A stretch of 64,000 bases of DNA, from positions 31,351,748-31,415,747 of the forward strand of contig NW_026947506.1 in NCBI RefSeq assembly GCF_034190915.1, given 5' to 3'. The notes under the pieces were generated by a model. It was not told the DNA's origin. It saw only the letters and a list, made by a program, of their open reading frames with translations, and ran no database searches. The DNA is from Cavia porcellus. Lineage: Eukaryota > Chordata > Mammalia > Rodentia > Caviidae. A program made the translations under genes and the position numbers. Positions 33,930 to 43,993 of the stretch are shown here, one piece after another (the first letter of the stretch is position 1; every line of letters begins with the position of its first letter).

Positions 33930-34085
33930 ATGCTGGTCAGCCATCCCGTAGTGCATCTGGGAGGCTGCAGTAGGAGGATCACAAGTTCAAGCCTAGCCTG
34001 AGTGACTCGGTGAAAACCTGTTTCAAAAGAAAAAGGGGCTGGTGATGTACCTCAGTGTGAAGCTCCTGAATTCAATCCTCAGTGA
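33930..34085 (+). mobile_element. B1-ID dimeric SINE (diverged)
   Basis: B1 half: CTGGGAGGCTGCAGTAGGAG, GATCACAAGTTCAAGCC, AAAACCTGTTTCAAAAG. ID half: GGGGCTGGTGATGTACCTCA, TGAATTCAATCCTCAGTGAA. A purine-rich repeat follows its tail. Confidence 0.8.
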
Positions 34086-34203
34086 AGATGGAAGGGAGGA
34101 AGGAGGAAGGGAAGGGAGGGGAGAGAAAAAGGAAGGAAGCAAGCAAGCAAGCAGGAGGGAAGGAAGGAGAGAGGGAGGGAAGGAGTAAAGGAAGGAAGGA
34201 AGA
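34086..34203. repeat. (GGAA)n/(GGGA)n purine repeat
   Basis: Degenerate GGAAGGAGG, GCAAGCAAGCAAGCAGG and GGAAGGAAGGAAG units. GGAA arrays can bind ETS factors; here it most likely grew from the SINE tail immediately upstream. Confidence 0.9.
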
Positions 34204-37200
34204 GGCTTTGCAGAAGAAGGTAGGGTGAGCTACATGGGACAATGCCAGGAGTACAGACCACTGCAGTCAGTAGGATCCTGCTGGAGTCCTGACTCTGTTA
34301 TGGGGTGGGCAGATACTAGTGCCTGGTTGGCCTCCAGCCAGTCCTGCCTAACACAGCGCTGAGAATCTGCCCAGCAGAGAGGCTGAAGGTCAGCAGGGTA
34401 AAAACCAAGAGCACTCCTAGCATCAATCCCCATGAGGGAGGTCTCAGGACACACCATGCCCTGTCATCACACCCAGTGTCACCTCTGCCGCCATTGTCTC
34501 TGTCACCACTACTGTCACTATCACCACCATCCCCAAGTCCTGGCATTCTCACTCCCATTCTGGATCCAAAAGCCAGGCCAGCAGCATGAGGCCAGAACCC
34601 TCGACTTGGGCAGGGAAGACGAGTGCACAACGGGTGGGCTGCTGACTCTCCTCTGCACAGCTCACACAAGCCAATCACTTGTTCTTGGAGCCCTTACCCT
34701 GCTGGCCCCCCTGCCTGGAACACCCTTCCATCCTGCCTCTGCACCCTACAAACTGGCCCTTCACCCACTGCTTCTGTGCCCCACTTCACTCTGCCAGATC
34801 CCCAGCTCAAGCGTGTAGCACATCTGGGCTTGAGAGCCCGAGACATCCATCCGGGCCGGCTCCCTGCTGAAGGAAATGCTTGGTGAGGGCAGGCGTGTCG
34901 TGGGCTTGCATCAGAGGACAGCAGATGCTAACACCTAGTGCTGCTATTTGTGAGTGCAGAGCACAAGGGAGGAAAGGAAGGGAAGTGTCAGCCACGCTCC
35001 GGAGGCTCTGCTCGCCATTCAGGTCTCCGGGAATGGAGAGAGTGCTTACCAGCCCACGCTTCAGGGGCACTCAGCACAGTCCTCCACTGGAGGATCTGAA
35101 GGCTGAGTGAGCTGTAAGCCCTAGCCAGGGAAATTCAGAACAGACCTCAGGAGGCCACAAGGAACCAGTGGCAGTGAGAACAGGCTGCAAGCTAATAGCA
35201 GACACAGCCCCTCCACCCAAAAGCCCCAATGGGCAGCACAGCACAGGCCAGAGTCTCTGCAGAGGGACTCTCCCCATACCCTCAGGCAGAAGAAGGGGCT
35301 CACAGAAGACATCCAGGCTCTGGGAATGCAGTGGGGAAAGGTAAGGGTTGGGGAGAGCCCTATGTACCCCTACTTCTCCTCATATGTCATAAAATACCCC
35401 ACCTCTCCCAAAGGGAGAAAGAGAATCCCCAAGAACAGAGCAAGCATTAACCACACAGCCAGCATCTGGGATCGCTCTGCAAAGGTGAAAGGCACGGTTG
35501 CCAGCTCCTGAACAAGGGGCTCCCCAGGCCAACACATGCCAGGCAATGACCACCACTGGAGTGGCCAGTTTGACTGCTCCCCACTGGGGCGCACTGGGGC
35601 CCACAGCAGTGGTGGAGCTGCTGATCTGAGTGCCTCTGCCAGGCTCCTGGCACACTGAGAGATGCACGCGGTGCAGCCTCTAGCCCTCCCCTCAGAGAGA
35701 GCCATCACAGATGACGACGTACTAACAGACCAGGGGGACTCAGTCTGGCACACGGAGGAGCCTGTTGCTTCAGATCCTTGATCCACATGTCAAACACGCC
35801 AGTGCCTCCAGGAGGTGGCTGTGCGATCAGCGAGGCGGAACCGCACTCTCTCCCGGGAGAGGGGCTGCGCTTGGAGAAGAGGGAATGAGATGCCAGCAGC
35901 AAGGACAGCCAGCAATCCACCTTCGGTGAAGAAAGCTCCTGCAAACTGGCTCACTGGTTTAAAAGAGTTTACTCTTGGTTAAATTCCTAACCTGAACGCA
36001 TAACTATTCTGTACTAATGTACTTTGTTTTGAAGGTCCTAACAGCTCTTCTGTGACAGGTATTGCCACTAAATCCCATCATCACCCATACTTGGGTCACA
36101 TAAATCATCCCCACTGCCACGCAAGCTGGGCCTGTGGCTGCCTCTGCCACCCACATGAGGCACAAACACCAAGATTCAAGCCTTCACCTTGGGGGCTATG
36201 TAATGCACAGGAAAGGGTCTGCTCACACCCCAGAGATTAAGACCACAAGAGAACTACACACAGTCAGCCTGGATAGGGGCTTCTGCCTCAGCTGCTGCCT
36301 GCCCAGGACAGAGCCTTGTTGTACCACAGAAACTGGGCATAGGGCATCTGCTCATAAAACCAGCTATGCCCTGCAACTAGGCGCCCTCGAACACTACCTG
36401 AGACCATGTACAGGGCATTGTTTCCCTGGGGGTGGAGTGGGAGGTGGCAAGGAGGTATCTTGACGGTGATAAAAGGGAACTAAATGGGAGTTGAGATGGG
36501 GTCTATACCTGTCCAGCACCCAGCTCCACCCTCTGCACTTGCAACAGACCCTCAGCTACAGAACACTTGCAGTCACCTCTGCTGGATCTGTGCCTTGGAT
36601 GGCGGGTGGGACAACCCAAGGCTCTCCAAGAGGTGCTACAGCTACTTCCCATCCTTCCCTGCAGGCACTGCCCTTGGCCACTTCTGAAGTGGTAGTCTCT
36701 GTCCATATCCCCTCCCTCTCTTTCACCTCACTCTAACATAGTTTTTCTCCTATCTTTAACCCTCCTGGGAACCACACCTGCTCAGCCACATAGGATCTCC
36801 TAATACACTCCCTCACTGCAGTACAAACCTCACAAGTGGGAGGGAGGGCAGAGCAAGCATACCACATCCTCTTCCTTTCCAGCTCAGACCAAGCTAGGGA
36901 ATAGCAAGCCATGCCCTGGCAATCTTATACAAGCAGTCAAGCACCCTGTTTTGGAACATGGGAGTCCTTGTTAGCAGTCTTTAGGGCCTCAGCACAAGCC
37001 AGAAGAGGTCAGCCACGCTGATCCCCTTCCAAAGTGGGTGAGGCCACCAATGACCTTCTTGAAGTCAGGAAGCACTTCAGTCTCACCCTCCAGCAGAGGA
37101 CAATGCTCAGCTAGGAAGCTAGTCACCCTCACAGCCCACAACGATGCTCCTAATGGACATCCTCCTGGAAGATACATCCTCAGGGAGCTTGGGCCACTAC

Positions 37201-37308
37201 AGGCCCTGGGCGGGACTGGAATGGCCCGTCCTACCCTCGGAGATTAGGTAGCTCAGACCTGGCTGTGCATCTTTACAAAAAGTCAACACCATGGCACTTC
37301 TGGGAGGC
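34204..37308. other. Intron without recognised gene
   Basis: GC-moderate sequence with a (CAC)-rich patch at about 34460-34535 that translates to a C/H-rich run. Possible weak MIR trace around 36030-36110. Open frames overlap on both strands and none is recognisable. Confidence 0.5.
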
Positions 37309-37649
37309 TGTGTTACTCAGTTTCTTCTGGGGGGACAAAATACTTGGCATACACAACTTAAAAGGAGGAAAGGTTTATTCTGACTCATAGTTCTGGAGGG
37401 CCATGGCTGGCTGGCTATAAAGCAGAAACATCATGGCAGAAAGACATGGAGGAAGACAGCTGCTCGTCTTATGGCAGGGAAGAAGCAGAGAAAGCCCAAG
37501 AGGGCCAGAGAGACAAGAAGGGGCCAGGGACAAGAACATAGCCCCCTAGGATGCATTCCAAATGACCTACTTCCTCCAACCAGGACCCAACTCCTAATAA
37601 CACATTCAGCTGTGAACTCATCAATGGATAAACTTACCAACACATTACA
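37309..37649 (-). mobile_element. MaLR-like solo LTR, full length
   Basis: On the minus strand it begins TGTAATGTGTTGGTAAG and ends AACTGAGTAACACA. It contains GGAGTTGGGTCCTGGTTGG, CCATGGCCCTCCAGAACTAT, GAGTCAGAATAAACCTTTCC (AATAAA polyadenylation signal) and TATTTTGTCCC near the end. Length 341 bp with TG...CA termini fits a complete MaLR LTR. No internal sequence is attached. Confidence 0.85.
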
Positions 37650-37749
37650 GCATGTATCTAGACATACCCCTCAAAGCCTCATAGGCTCATAGGTGGGGTT
37701 TTTCTGAGCTGGCTAGATCTAGGGTGTGTGATACTAGGCTTAAGGGTGT

Positions 37750-38093
37750 GTGGTACTAAATTAGCCCACTGATTGGAATTAGCATAGCTCTGAGTGTATC
37801 TGAATAAATTTACTGAAGCCAGAAGGCTCACTCTGGATGTGGGTGGCACCACCCAAAAGCCTTGTGGCCTGGATAAGATAAAAGCTGAAAGCAGGCTGCA
37901 GCTGCTTGCTGCATCTTGGCTGCCATGCCATGAACTGTTTCTTCTCTGTGATGCCCCTCTGCCATACCCATCTGCTTTGGAGCCAACAGACCATGGACTG
38001 AAACCTCTAAAAGCTGTGAGCTGAAATAAACTTTTTTTCCTTTAACTTTGGGTGTCAAGAATTTGGTCTCAGAAACAAGAATAGTAACTAGCA
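37750..38093 (+). mobile_element. MaLR-like solo LTR
   Basis: Plus orientation, ending GAATAGTAACTAGCA. Contains TTTACTGAAGCCAGAAGG, GCCATGCCATGAACTGTTTC, GGACTGAAACCTCTAAAAGC and TGAGCTGAAATAAACTTT (polyadenylation signal). The 5' edge is approximate. It faces away from the LTR 100 bp to the left and is from a different subfamily. Confidence 0.75.
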
Positions 38094-38751
38094 TCCAATC
38101 ACCTTCCAAAACCTCCATCTCTGAACACAGAAGCCTTTTCAGAAGGGCGGACATCTTTTACCCAAACCATAAGAGGCCCAGCTCCTTGAGCAGCCAGAGA
38201 GGTCTCAGGGACAGCAAGGGACCAAGAGGCTACAAACAAGGCCAGGCACACACCCCATCTCTGCAAGGAAGTTGAAGTTCATTCCAGCAGGTTCACTCTC
38301 TGTGGGAAGAAGCAGGCTGAGTGAGTGAGCTCCTCTGAGGAACAGCAACTAGTGGCAAGGAGAAATCCCTGACTGAGACAGCAGCTTGGGGACAGAAACT
38401 GACACTAGATCTGCCTGGTCACCACATGGGTAGTCTGAGCCCCCCCTCATGTCTGACACTTGAACAACCAACCACCTCCCCCTGGGATCCCACATCTACC
38501 CACACTAACCAGCTTCCCATCCCAAAAGCCTTTTTCTCCAAGTTGCCCCTCCTAATAAGCAAACTAAGTCATTTCTGGCCACAGTTCCAACCTTCACAGA
38601 GCTGACAGCATAGGCCACCTGTGCGGTAGGATGCCAGCAGTTTCCTGTTCACATGCCACCTCCCCAGAAGCCCTCCTCTGCTCGCCAGTACCCTTTCCCA
38701 CCCTGGTCTCTTGATATCACCCGCGTGGCTTCTTTTACAATACATCCCATG

Positions 38752-38826
38752 ATTCTTTTTGGTGTTGCTGGGGACAGAACCCAGGGTCTCATGCATGCTC
38801 ATTCTGCTATACTGAACTGCTGTGTT
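38752..38826 (-). mobile_element. ID-type SINE (diverged)
   Basis: GGTGTTGCTGGGGACAGAAC, CCAGGGTCTCATGCATGCTC and a degenerate A-box region are in ID order on the minus strand. Confidence 0.75.
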
Positions 38827-39069
38827 TTCTTTTTTCCCTCCGATTAGAGGATGTCTGGATGGAAACGGTGCTGGGTGAAGCACTGATTTCTCAGCCACTG
38901 CCCCAGATCTGCACCTACACCTGTGTGATCAAGGCCTGGCACTTGCTGCTGGAAACCTCTAGGGTGCATCATTCATAACACTGCAGCCCTCCCGGGACGC
39001 AGAGGCACTTGGGAGCCCTTGAGAAGCTCAGAGAGACAAAACACTCATCCAGGTGTGCAGCAAATACCT

Positions 39070-39600
39070 ATTTTAAAACTTGCTGACCAAAACCCAAAAG
39101 CAGATCTTTTTAAAATACAAGCAAGTGTTGGAGATTTTCATTATGTATGATGACATTCCTACTAAGATGGAACAAAGTTGGGGCCACGGCAGATCCGTTT
39201 GGTGGGATTCAGTCCGCCCCGTCCCCTATTCAGCCTCCCTTTCATCAGCATGCTGGCTTAATTGGCATTTCATCCTGCATTGTGTCTTAGAAAGGAACAA
39301 GGTGCAATTATGGTGGAGAGAGCACTCCACGGCTCAGTTTAATTCATGTCTTTCATCCGCGTCAGAATGAGCACAGATGTTCCATTGGAGGACAGGGAAG
39401 ATGATGAGTGGCTTTCAAATGACACTTTTTTAGTTTAAAACTTTATTTAAGATAAAAAGTTATTTAAGTGAAATTTACACACAGTGTTTTCTCCCTTTGT
39501 TTTAGTCGCTACAGGGCATTAACTTTCAAAGGCTGGTTCTGCGTAATTTGATTTTTCATTTTCAAATGAACATCTGTGTTTAGGTCTAAAAAGCTCTTTG
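39070..39600. promoter_or_regulatory. Candidate conserved noncoding element
   Basis: AT-rich non-repetitive block containing CATTATGTATGATGACATTC, GGCTTAATTGGCATTTC, GGTGCAATTATGG, CAGTTTAATTCATG, AACTTTCAAAGGCTGG (TCF/LEF-like) and CTTTGTTTAAAC (FOX-like). Interspersed CpGs (CATCCGCGTCAG) are retained. No repeat or coding frame recognised. Enhancer role is inferred. Confidence 0.4.
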
Positions 39601-40489
39601 TTTAAACATACAGAGCCAGAAAGGGTCTGCACAAAGCCTCCTCTGTAAACACTTGATTACAGGAAGGCCTGCTTTACTCAGGGACCAAGCCCGCAGGCAG
39701 GCCGGGGAGTAGCTCTGCCTTGGCGTTCTGTCACTTTGTAGGTTAACATCATCAAAGGCACCCCCTGGGTGACTGCTCAGCTCTGGTGTCTCCTTCCCAG
39801 GTAGACACTGGCAGGAGCAGCTGCTGGAGCCCCATGGCCTCCAGGAATCTGGCCTACTGACTTCCATTCCTGTGCCCCATGCACACGCCTCTGAGCAGCT
39901 CCTAGGAGATACAGAATCACAAAAGCAGACAGGTACCCTGAGACTCCCAGCCACGTACAAGGTGGCCCTGGGCCCACACACACTCCTCGCACCAGCCCTG
40001 TAGCCCAGAGCCCCAGGCACCCACAGCTTCTGGGCACTAAATCCTCTATCTCACTTCTCCTTCTCCCACCGGAGGGAAGGCCTTACCCAGGGGCCCTCCT
40101 CATTTGGCATTTTTCACCTGGCACCCATCCGGGACCCCCTTCACATGTAGCAGGCCCACAAAAATCAAACAGATGTGCAACTTCCCAGACCTCAGCATCT
40201 TCCTGTCCATGGGGAAAATTCCTGCTGTGAGCTGCCAAGATCACCAGAGGCCTACATGAACTTAGGTACAGAAAATTACTATGAGGCACATAATATGGCC
40301 AGAATTCACATAACCTTGCCATGGGGGAAGCAAAGCTAGTGCTCCCCTGCAGGCCCCATGCCAATCAACCCCAGAAGGACTGGGAATAGCATTCCAAGGA
40401 CACGTTAGGATTCACAGGAACAAAAGCACAGGGCTTGCAGGCACTAGGGACACCCCTAGCGACCTCCATGATGTTTTTCTTGTTTCAGC

Positions 40490-40800
40490 TTCTGAAGAAT
40501 AAATCAAAAGACTTCTCCACAATCTCTGGATAACATGGGAAGTTCAGCGCAGAGCCCACTGCGGCTGTGTGGGTCTAAATAGTTTTGAACGCTTCTGTGT
40601 TTTTATAGCACTATATTTAGAAAGCTCTAAATAAAACCCATGGAGAGTGCTGCAATAATATACATTTTTTAAACTCACTAATTGAATGTTGCCATTACGA
40701 GTGCTATTTTGGACCATCTGCTAAATATGTAATTTAGGAATTAAGATTCATATCTTATAGGATACTAATTATTCCTCTGCATCCATGTGGGAACTTTCCA
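40490..40800. promoter_or_regulatory. Candidate conserved noncoding element
   Basis: AT-rich, repeat-free, with CTCTAAATAAAACCC, CTCACTAATTGAATG, GTAATTTAGGAATTAAGATT and GATACTAATTATTCC. It lies about 900 bp beyond the 39.1-39.6 kb block, with which it may form a cluster. Function is inferred. Confidence 0.4.
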
Positions 40801-43200
40801 AGCCCACAACTAGAAGTCCTGCAGGAGGCGATAACATACACCTCAGTCCTACTAGTCGAGGTCAGGCCACCAGCAGGGTTCGAGCATAGGTGCAACTCAG
40901 TCATAAAATTCTCAAAACCCAGACATTATGGGTGAGAACACGGGGTCACACACCTCTCCAGCACTAAGGCTGGCTCAACCTGGCCTAACTGCAACAAGGA
41001 CTTCCATGCAGCAGGCCACATGTTACCTTCTGAAGGCTTTCTCCTTTTCCTACCACATGGAGGGCTGCCCCAGAGACCAGGTCTCAGAGATTCCAGAAGT
41101 TTCTCCCGGTGCCAGACTGCAAGCACTGCCATGCTATCCTCCTGTGTATGATGCAGGATGGGGACTGTCTCTGGTCCCAGCACAGAATACCCTCAGCCAG
41201 TGTACCAATGTCCCTTCCAGGAGCCATGCCCTAGTGGTACATCAGACCAGAGCCAAAGTTGGTGACTCAGGGCACAGCAGCACATCTCCTTCCTGGGCAC
41301 CCTCTACTGCAATGACGCAGTCTGCCTTTCCCTCTACAGCCAGCATCACTGCTGAAGACCCTACAGACTAGAGCTACCCAGGAGTTACTCCAACGCGGCC
41401 CACAAAGCAAATGCCTTTGTTCCATCTTCCCAAGTGTCTCCTGAGTGAAACTCATCTCGTGGAAGGACCCATCACTTCAGACTGTTAAGATGCTTCAGAA
41501 TTTCACACGGGTTTCCCCGCTAGTAAATTCTGCTTCTGGACCACACCCGCAGGAGGAAACTTTCCACAGTGCACTGTGAGATACGCTTCCACGCTTTGGC
41601 TGACGGTCTGCCCAGATTCCTGTCTCCTTAAATAAGGTGCCCCACCAACACTGAGAGAACCATGGAACAGCTAAGCACATCTCATCCAAACAGCTCCTGG
41701 TCCCTGAATTTCTCCCCATATACACATCCCCCCAAGTCCTGTGTACCAGCAAAGGAAAGAAAGACCAAGCAGGACACAGCAATGGCCCTCGAGCAGGTAG
41801 GAACCTCAGTGTGCTGCCCTGAGATACCCTGTATCTCAGGGCCAAGTCTTTGGAAGAAGAGCAAACTAAAAAGCAGAAGTGCAGCAGCAACAGCAAATGC
41901 ACACACAACACATCCTCAAGGCATGTGCCTTAGGCCAGATGGCACTGATGTGTGGCCACCTGAAGACAGAGATAGGTGCACCTAGCTAAGTCAGGCCAGG
42001 AGCTCCATCACCACCAGGAGTTAGGGCCACAGACACCGCACAGCCATCCCTCCTGCACAGACTGGCTTCTGATTCGCCATTAGAATGCCAATACCCCTCA
42101 GCACCAAGAATATTGAAGACCACAACTTCTCTACTAAGGAACACCTCCAATGAGCTCAGGGTGATGCTCTCCTAAAATCACAAGAGAACTGGAGTAAATG
42201 AAGCAGAAGGCCAAGGGAGAGAAGAAAGACAAATGATCGTAGGGCCACTAAACAGGATTGAAAGACAGGAAAGAAAACTAAACCTTTCTGGCTGATTAGA
42301 TCATGAAGCCCAGTAATCAGAGGAAACAGGTTACAGCTCAAGGAGAACAAGGGAAGCAGAGAACTCCAGGAGTGACAGCCTGCAGGATTGGGGGCTGTAT
42401 GCTGTACCCCACCCCACCACCTGTGGAAATTTCTCACCAGCAGTCCCACTTCTAAGCACCTACTCTGTTCAACAAAACCCACACGTGAGACTTGGTGTCC
42501 TTCCCCATTGAGTGAGCAAATCCTGAATGGTGGACAGCAGGCAGCATGGAACATAGCACTGCCTGATGAGCCCGCGCAGGGAGACAGCAGAGCAGCCAGG
42601 CTCCAGAGCCTCCCTCTCATGGGAGGCCTTTGTAAACCAATCTGAAGAAAGCAGAGAGAAAGGGATAGAACACGGTGCAGAGAGGGTGAGCCCAAAGACA
42701 TGCAGGGAGGAGTGGCTGGGGCATGCAGGCCTCACATCCAATGGGGCAGCAATCCCATGAAACTGCAGGGCATGTGTTTCTCATGTGAACTTTGAAAGAA
42801 TAAAGCAGAAAGGAAAAGGCTCAAAACGGAGAGACGAACTCTTAAGTGCGGAGACTGACCAGACGGCCAGGGAGGAAGAGGATGCCTAGAAGACTACCCT
42901 GAAGCAGGTGCCCAGGCTGGAGCAGGCAGAGCCACACACCCGACAGGAACTGACTTCTAACAAGCTGCAGATCAGCAATTCTGAGACTACATAACCACAC
43001 TACAGTTGGACAAATAAGGAAACATCTAGATGTAATGGCAGCGAGCTTTTCAGGATCTCAGACAGAAGTCACAAAAAAGAGAAAGTGAGCCCACCTCAGA
43101 GGCATGGGGTGAAGACGAGGAGTAGGACACATTGTAGGCTTCTTCCAACCTTACTGGTGAGCACAGACAGACACAGACAGACAGACAGATGTGTGAGCAA
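40801..43200. other. Intron without recognised gene
   Basis: The longest open frame in the window (181 codons, minus strand 42156-42701) lies here. It overlaps plus-strand frames, lacks a recognisable domain and has no exon-like flanks that I could identify, so it is not called. Confidence 0.5.
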
Positions 43201-43202
43201 GC

Positions 43203-43204
<2 letters not shown>

Positions 43205-43235
<31 letters not shown>
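43205..43235. repeat. (CA)n microsatellite
   Basis: About 15 CA units, preceded by a short GACAGACACAGACAGACAGA run. Confidence 0.95.
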
Positions 43236-43237
<2 letters not shown>

Positions 43238-43360
43238 GCTCCACCCACTGACAGGCTGAGAAGCCATGGTTGTATCCTGAACCCAGGGCCTTGATTCTAA
43301 ACAGTGCTCCTTGGTTAAAGGGACCAGAACTCCTTGGAAATGTGATTCCTTACAAGACAG

Positions 43361-43363
<3 letters not shown>

Positions 43364-43397
<34 letters not shown>
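43364..43397. repeat. Poly(A) run, 34 bases
   Basis: A pure A tract with no SINE or processed gene body recognised upstream. Confidence 0.95.
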
Positions 43398-43399
<2 letters not shown>

Positions 43400-43621
43400 A
43401 GGATGTTTTCTGAAAATGTAAGTTTTAAAGAAGGATCTATGGTGGCAGAAAGTAAGAAAATGCTCAAAGACAGATGCAGGCAGGTCAGAGTGGCATAGGA
43501 GTCAACCTGAAGGCACAGGATCAATACCTGCCATAGAACAACTATACAAACACCTGCTTAACAAATAATGGAGCAAGGGCAGTCTCTTTTGTGAGCATGC
43601 CAGCTAACAAATGCAGAAGAC

Positions 43622-43775
43622 AGCCAGGCATGGTATCGCACTCCTATAATCCCAGCACTCAGAAGGCTGAGGCAGGATGATTGCTGTAAGTTTAAGACCA
43701 GCCTGAGTTACAAAGTGAGCCAAACTTCAGCCTGAATCGCATAGCAAGACCCTGTCTCAAAAAGACTAAGTAAAA
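43622..43775 (+). mobile_element. B1-type SINE
   Basis: GCCAGGCATGGTATCGCACT, CCTATAATCCCAGCACTCAG, AAGGCTGAGGCAGGATGATT, AAGACCAGCCTGAGTTACAA, a second partial copy (CTTCAGCCTGAATCGCATAG) and AGACCCTGTCTCAAAAAG. The internal duplication is like that in the B1 at 14.5 kb. Confidence 0.95.
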
Positions 43776-43789
43776 AATTAATGCAGAAG

Positions 43790-43993
43790 TGGTGGCTCAC
43801 ACCTGTAGTCTCAGCACATTTGGAAGCTGAGGCAGAAGGATCACAAGTTTGTGCCCAGCCTGGGCAACATAGTGATTTACAAGACTCTGCCTCAAATTTT
43901 TCAAAATTTTACAAGGGCTGAGGAGATAATCCAGCATGCAGAGCCTAGGTTCATATCTAGTGCTGCAATACATACATACATGCATACATATGT
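43790..43993 (+). mobile_element. B1-ID dimeric SINE with (CATA)n tail
   Basis: B1 half: GTGGTGGCTCACACCTGTAG, GGAAGCTGAGGCAGAAGGAT, TGCCCAGCCTGGGCAACATA. ID half: AGGGCTGAGGAGATAATCCA, GGTTCATATCTAGTGCTGCA. The tail has become CATACATACATGCATACATA. It directly follows another B1 in the same orientation. Confidence 0.9.

Noticed and set aside
42156..42701. 181-codon minus-strand open frame, the longest in the window
   Set aside because: No recognisable domain, hydrophobic low-information composition, overlap with plus-strand frames and no convincing exon flanks. At this GC content such frames are expected by chance in 64 kb.
43364..43397. Poly(A) tail of a processed pseudogene
   Set aside because: No coding-like sequence, SINE body or target-site duplication could be found upstream.
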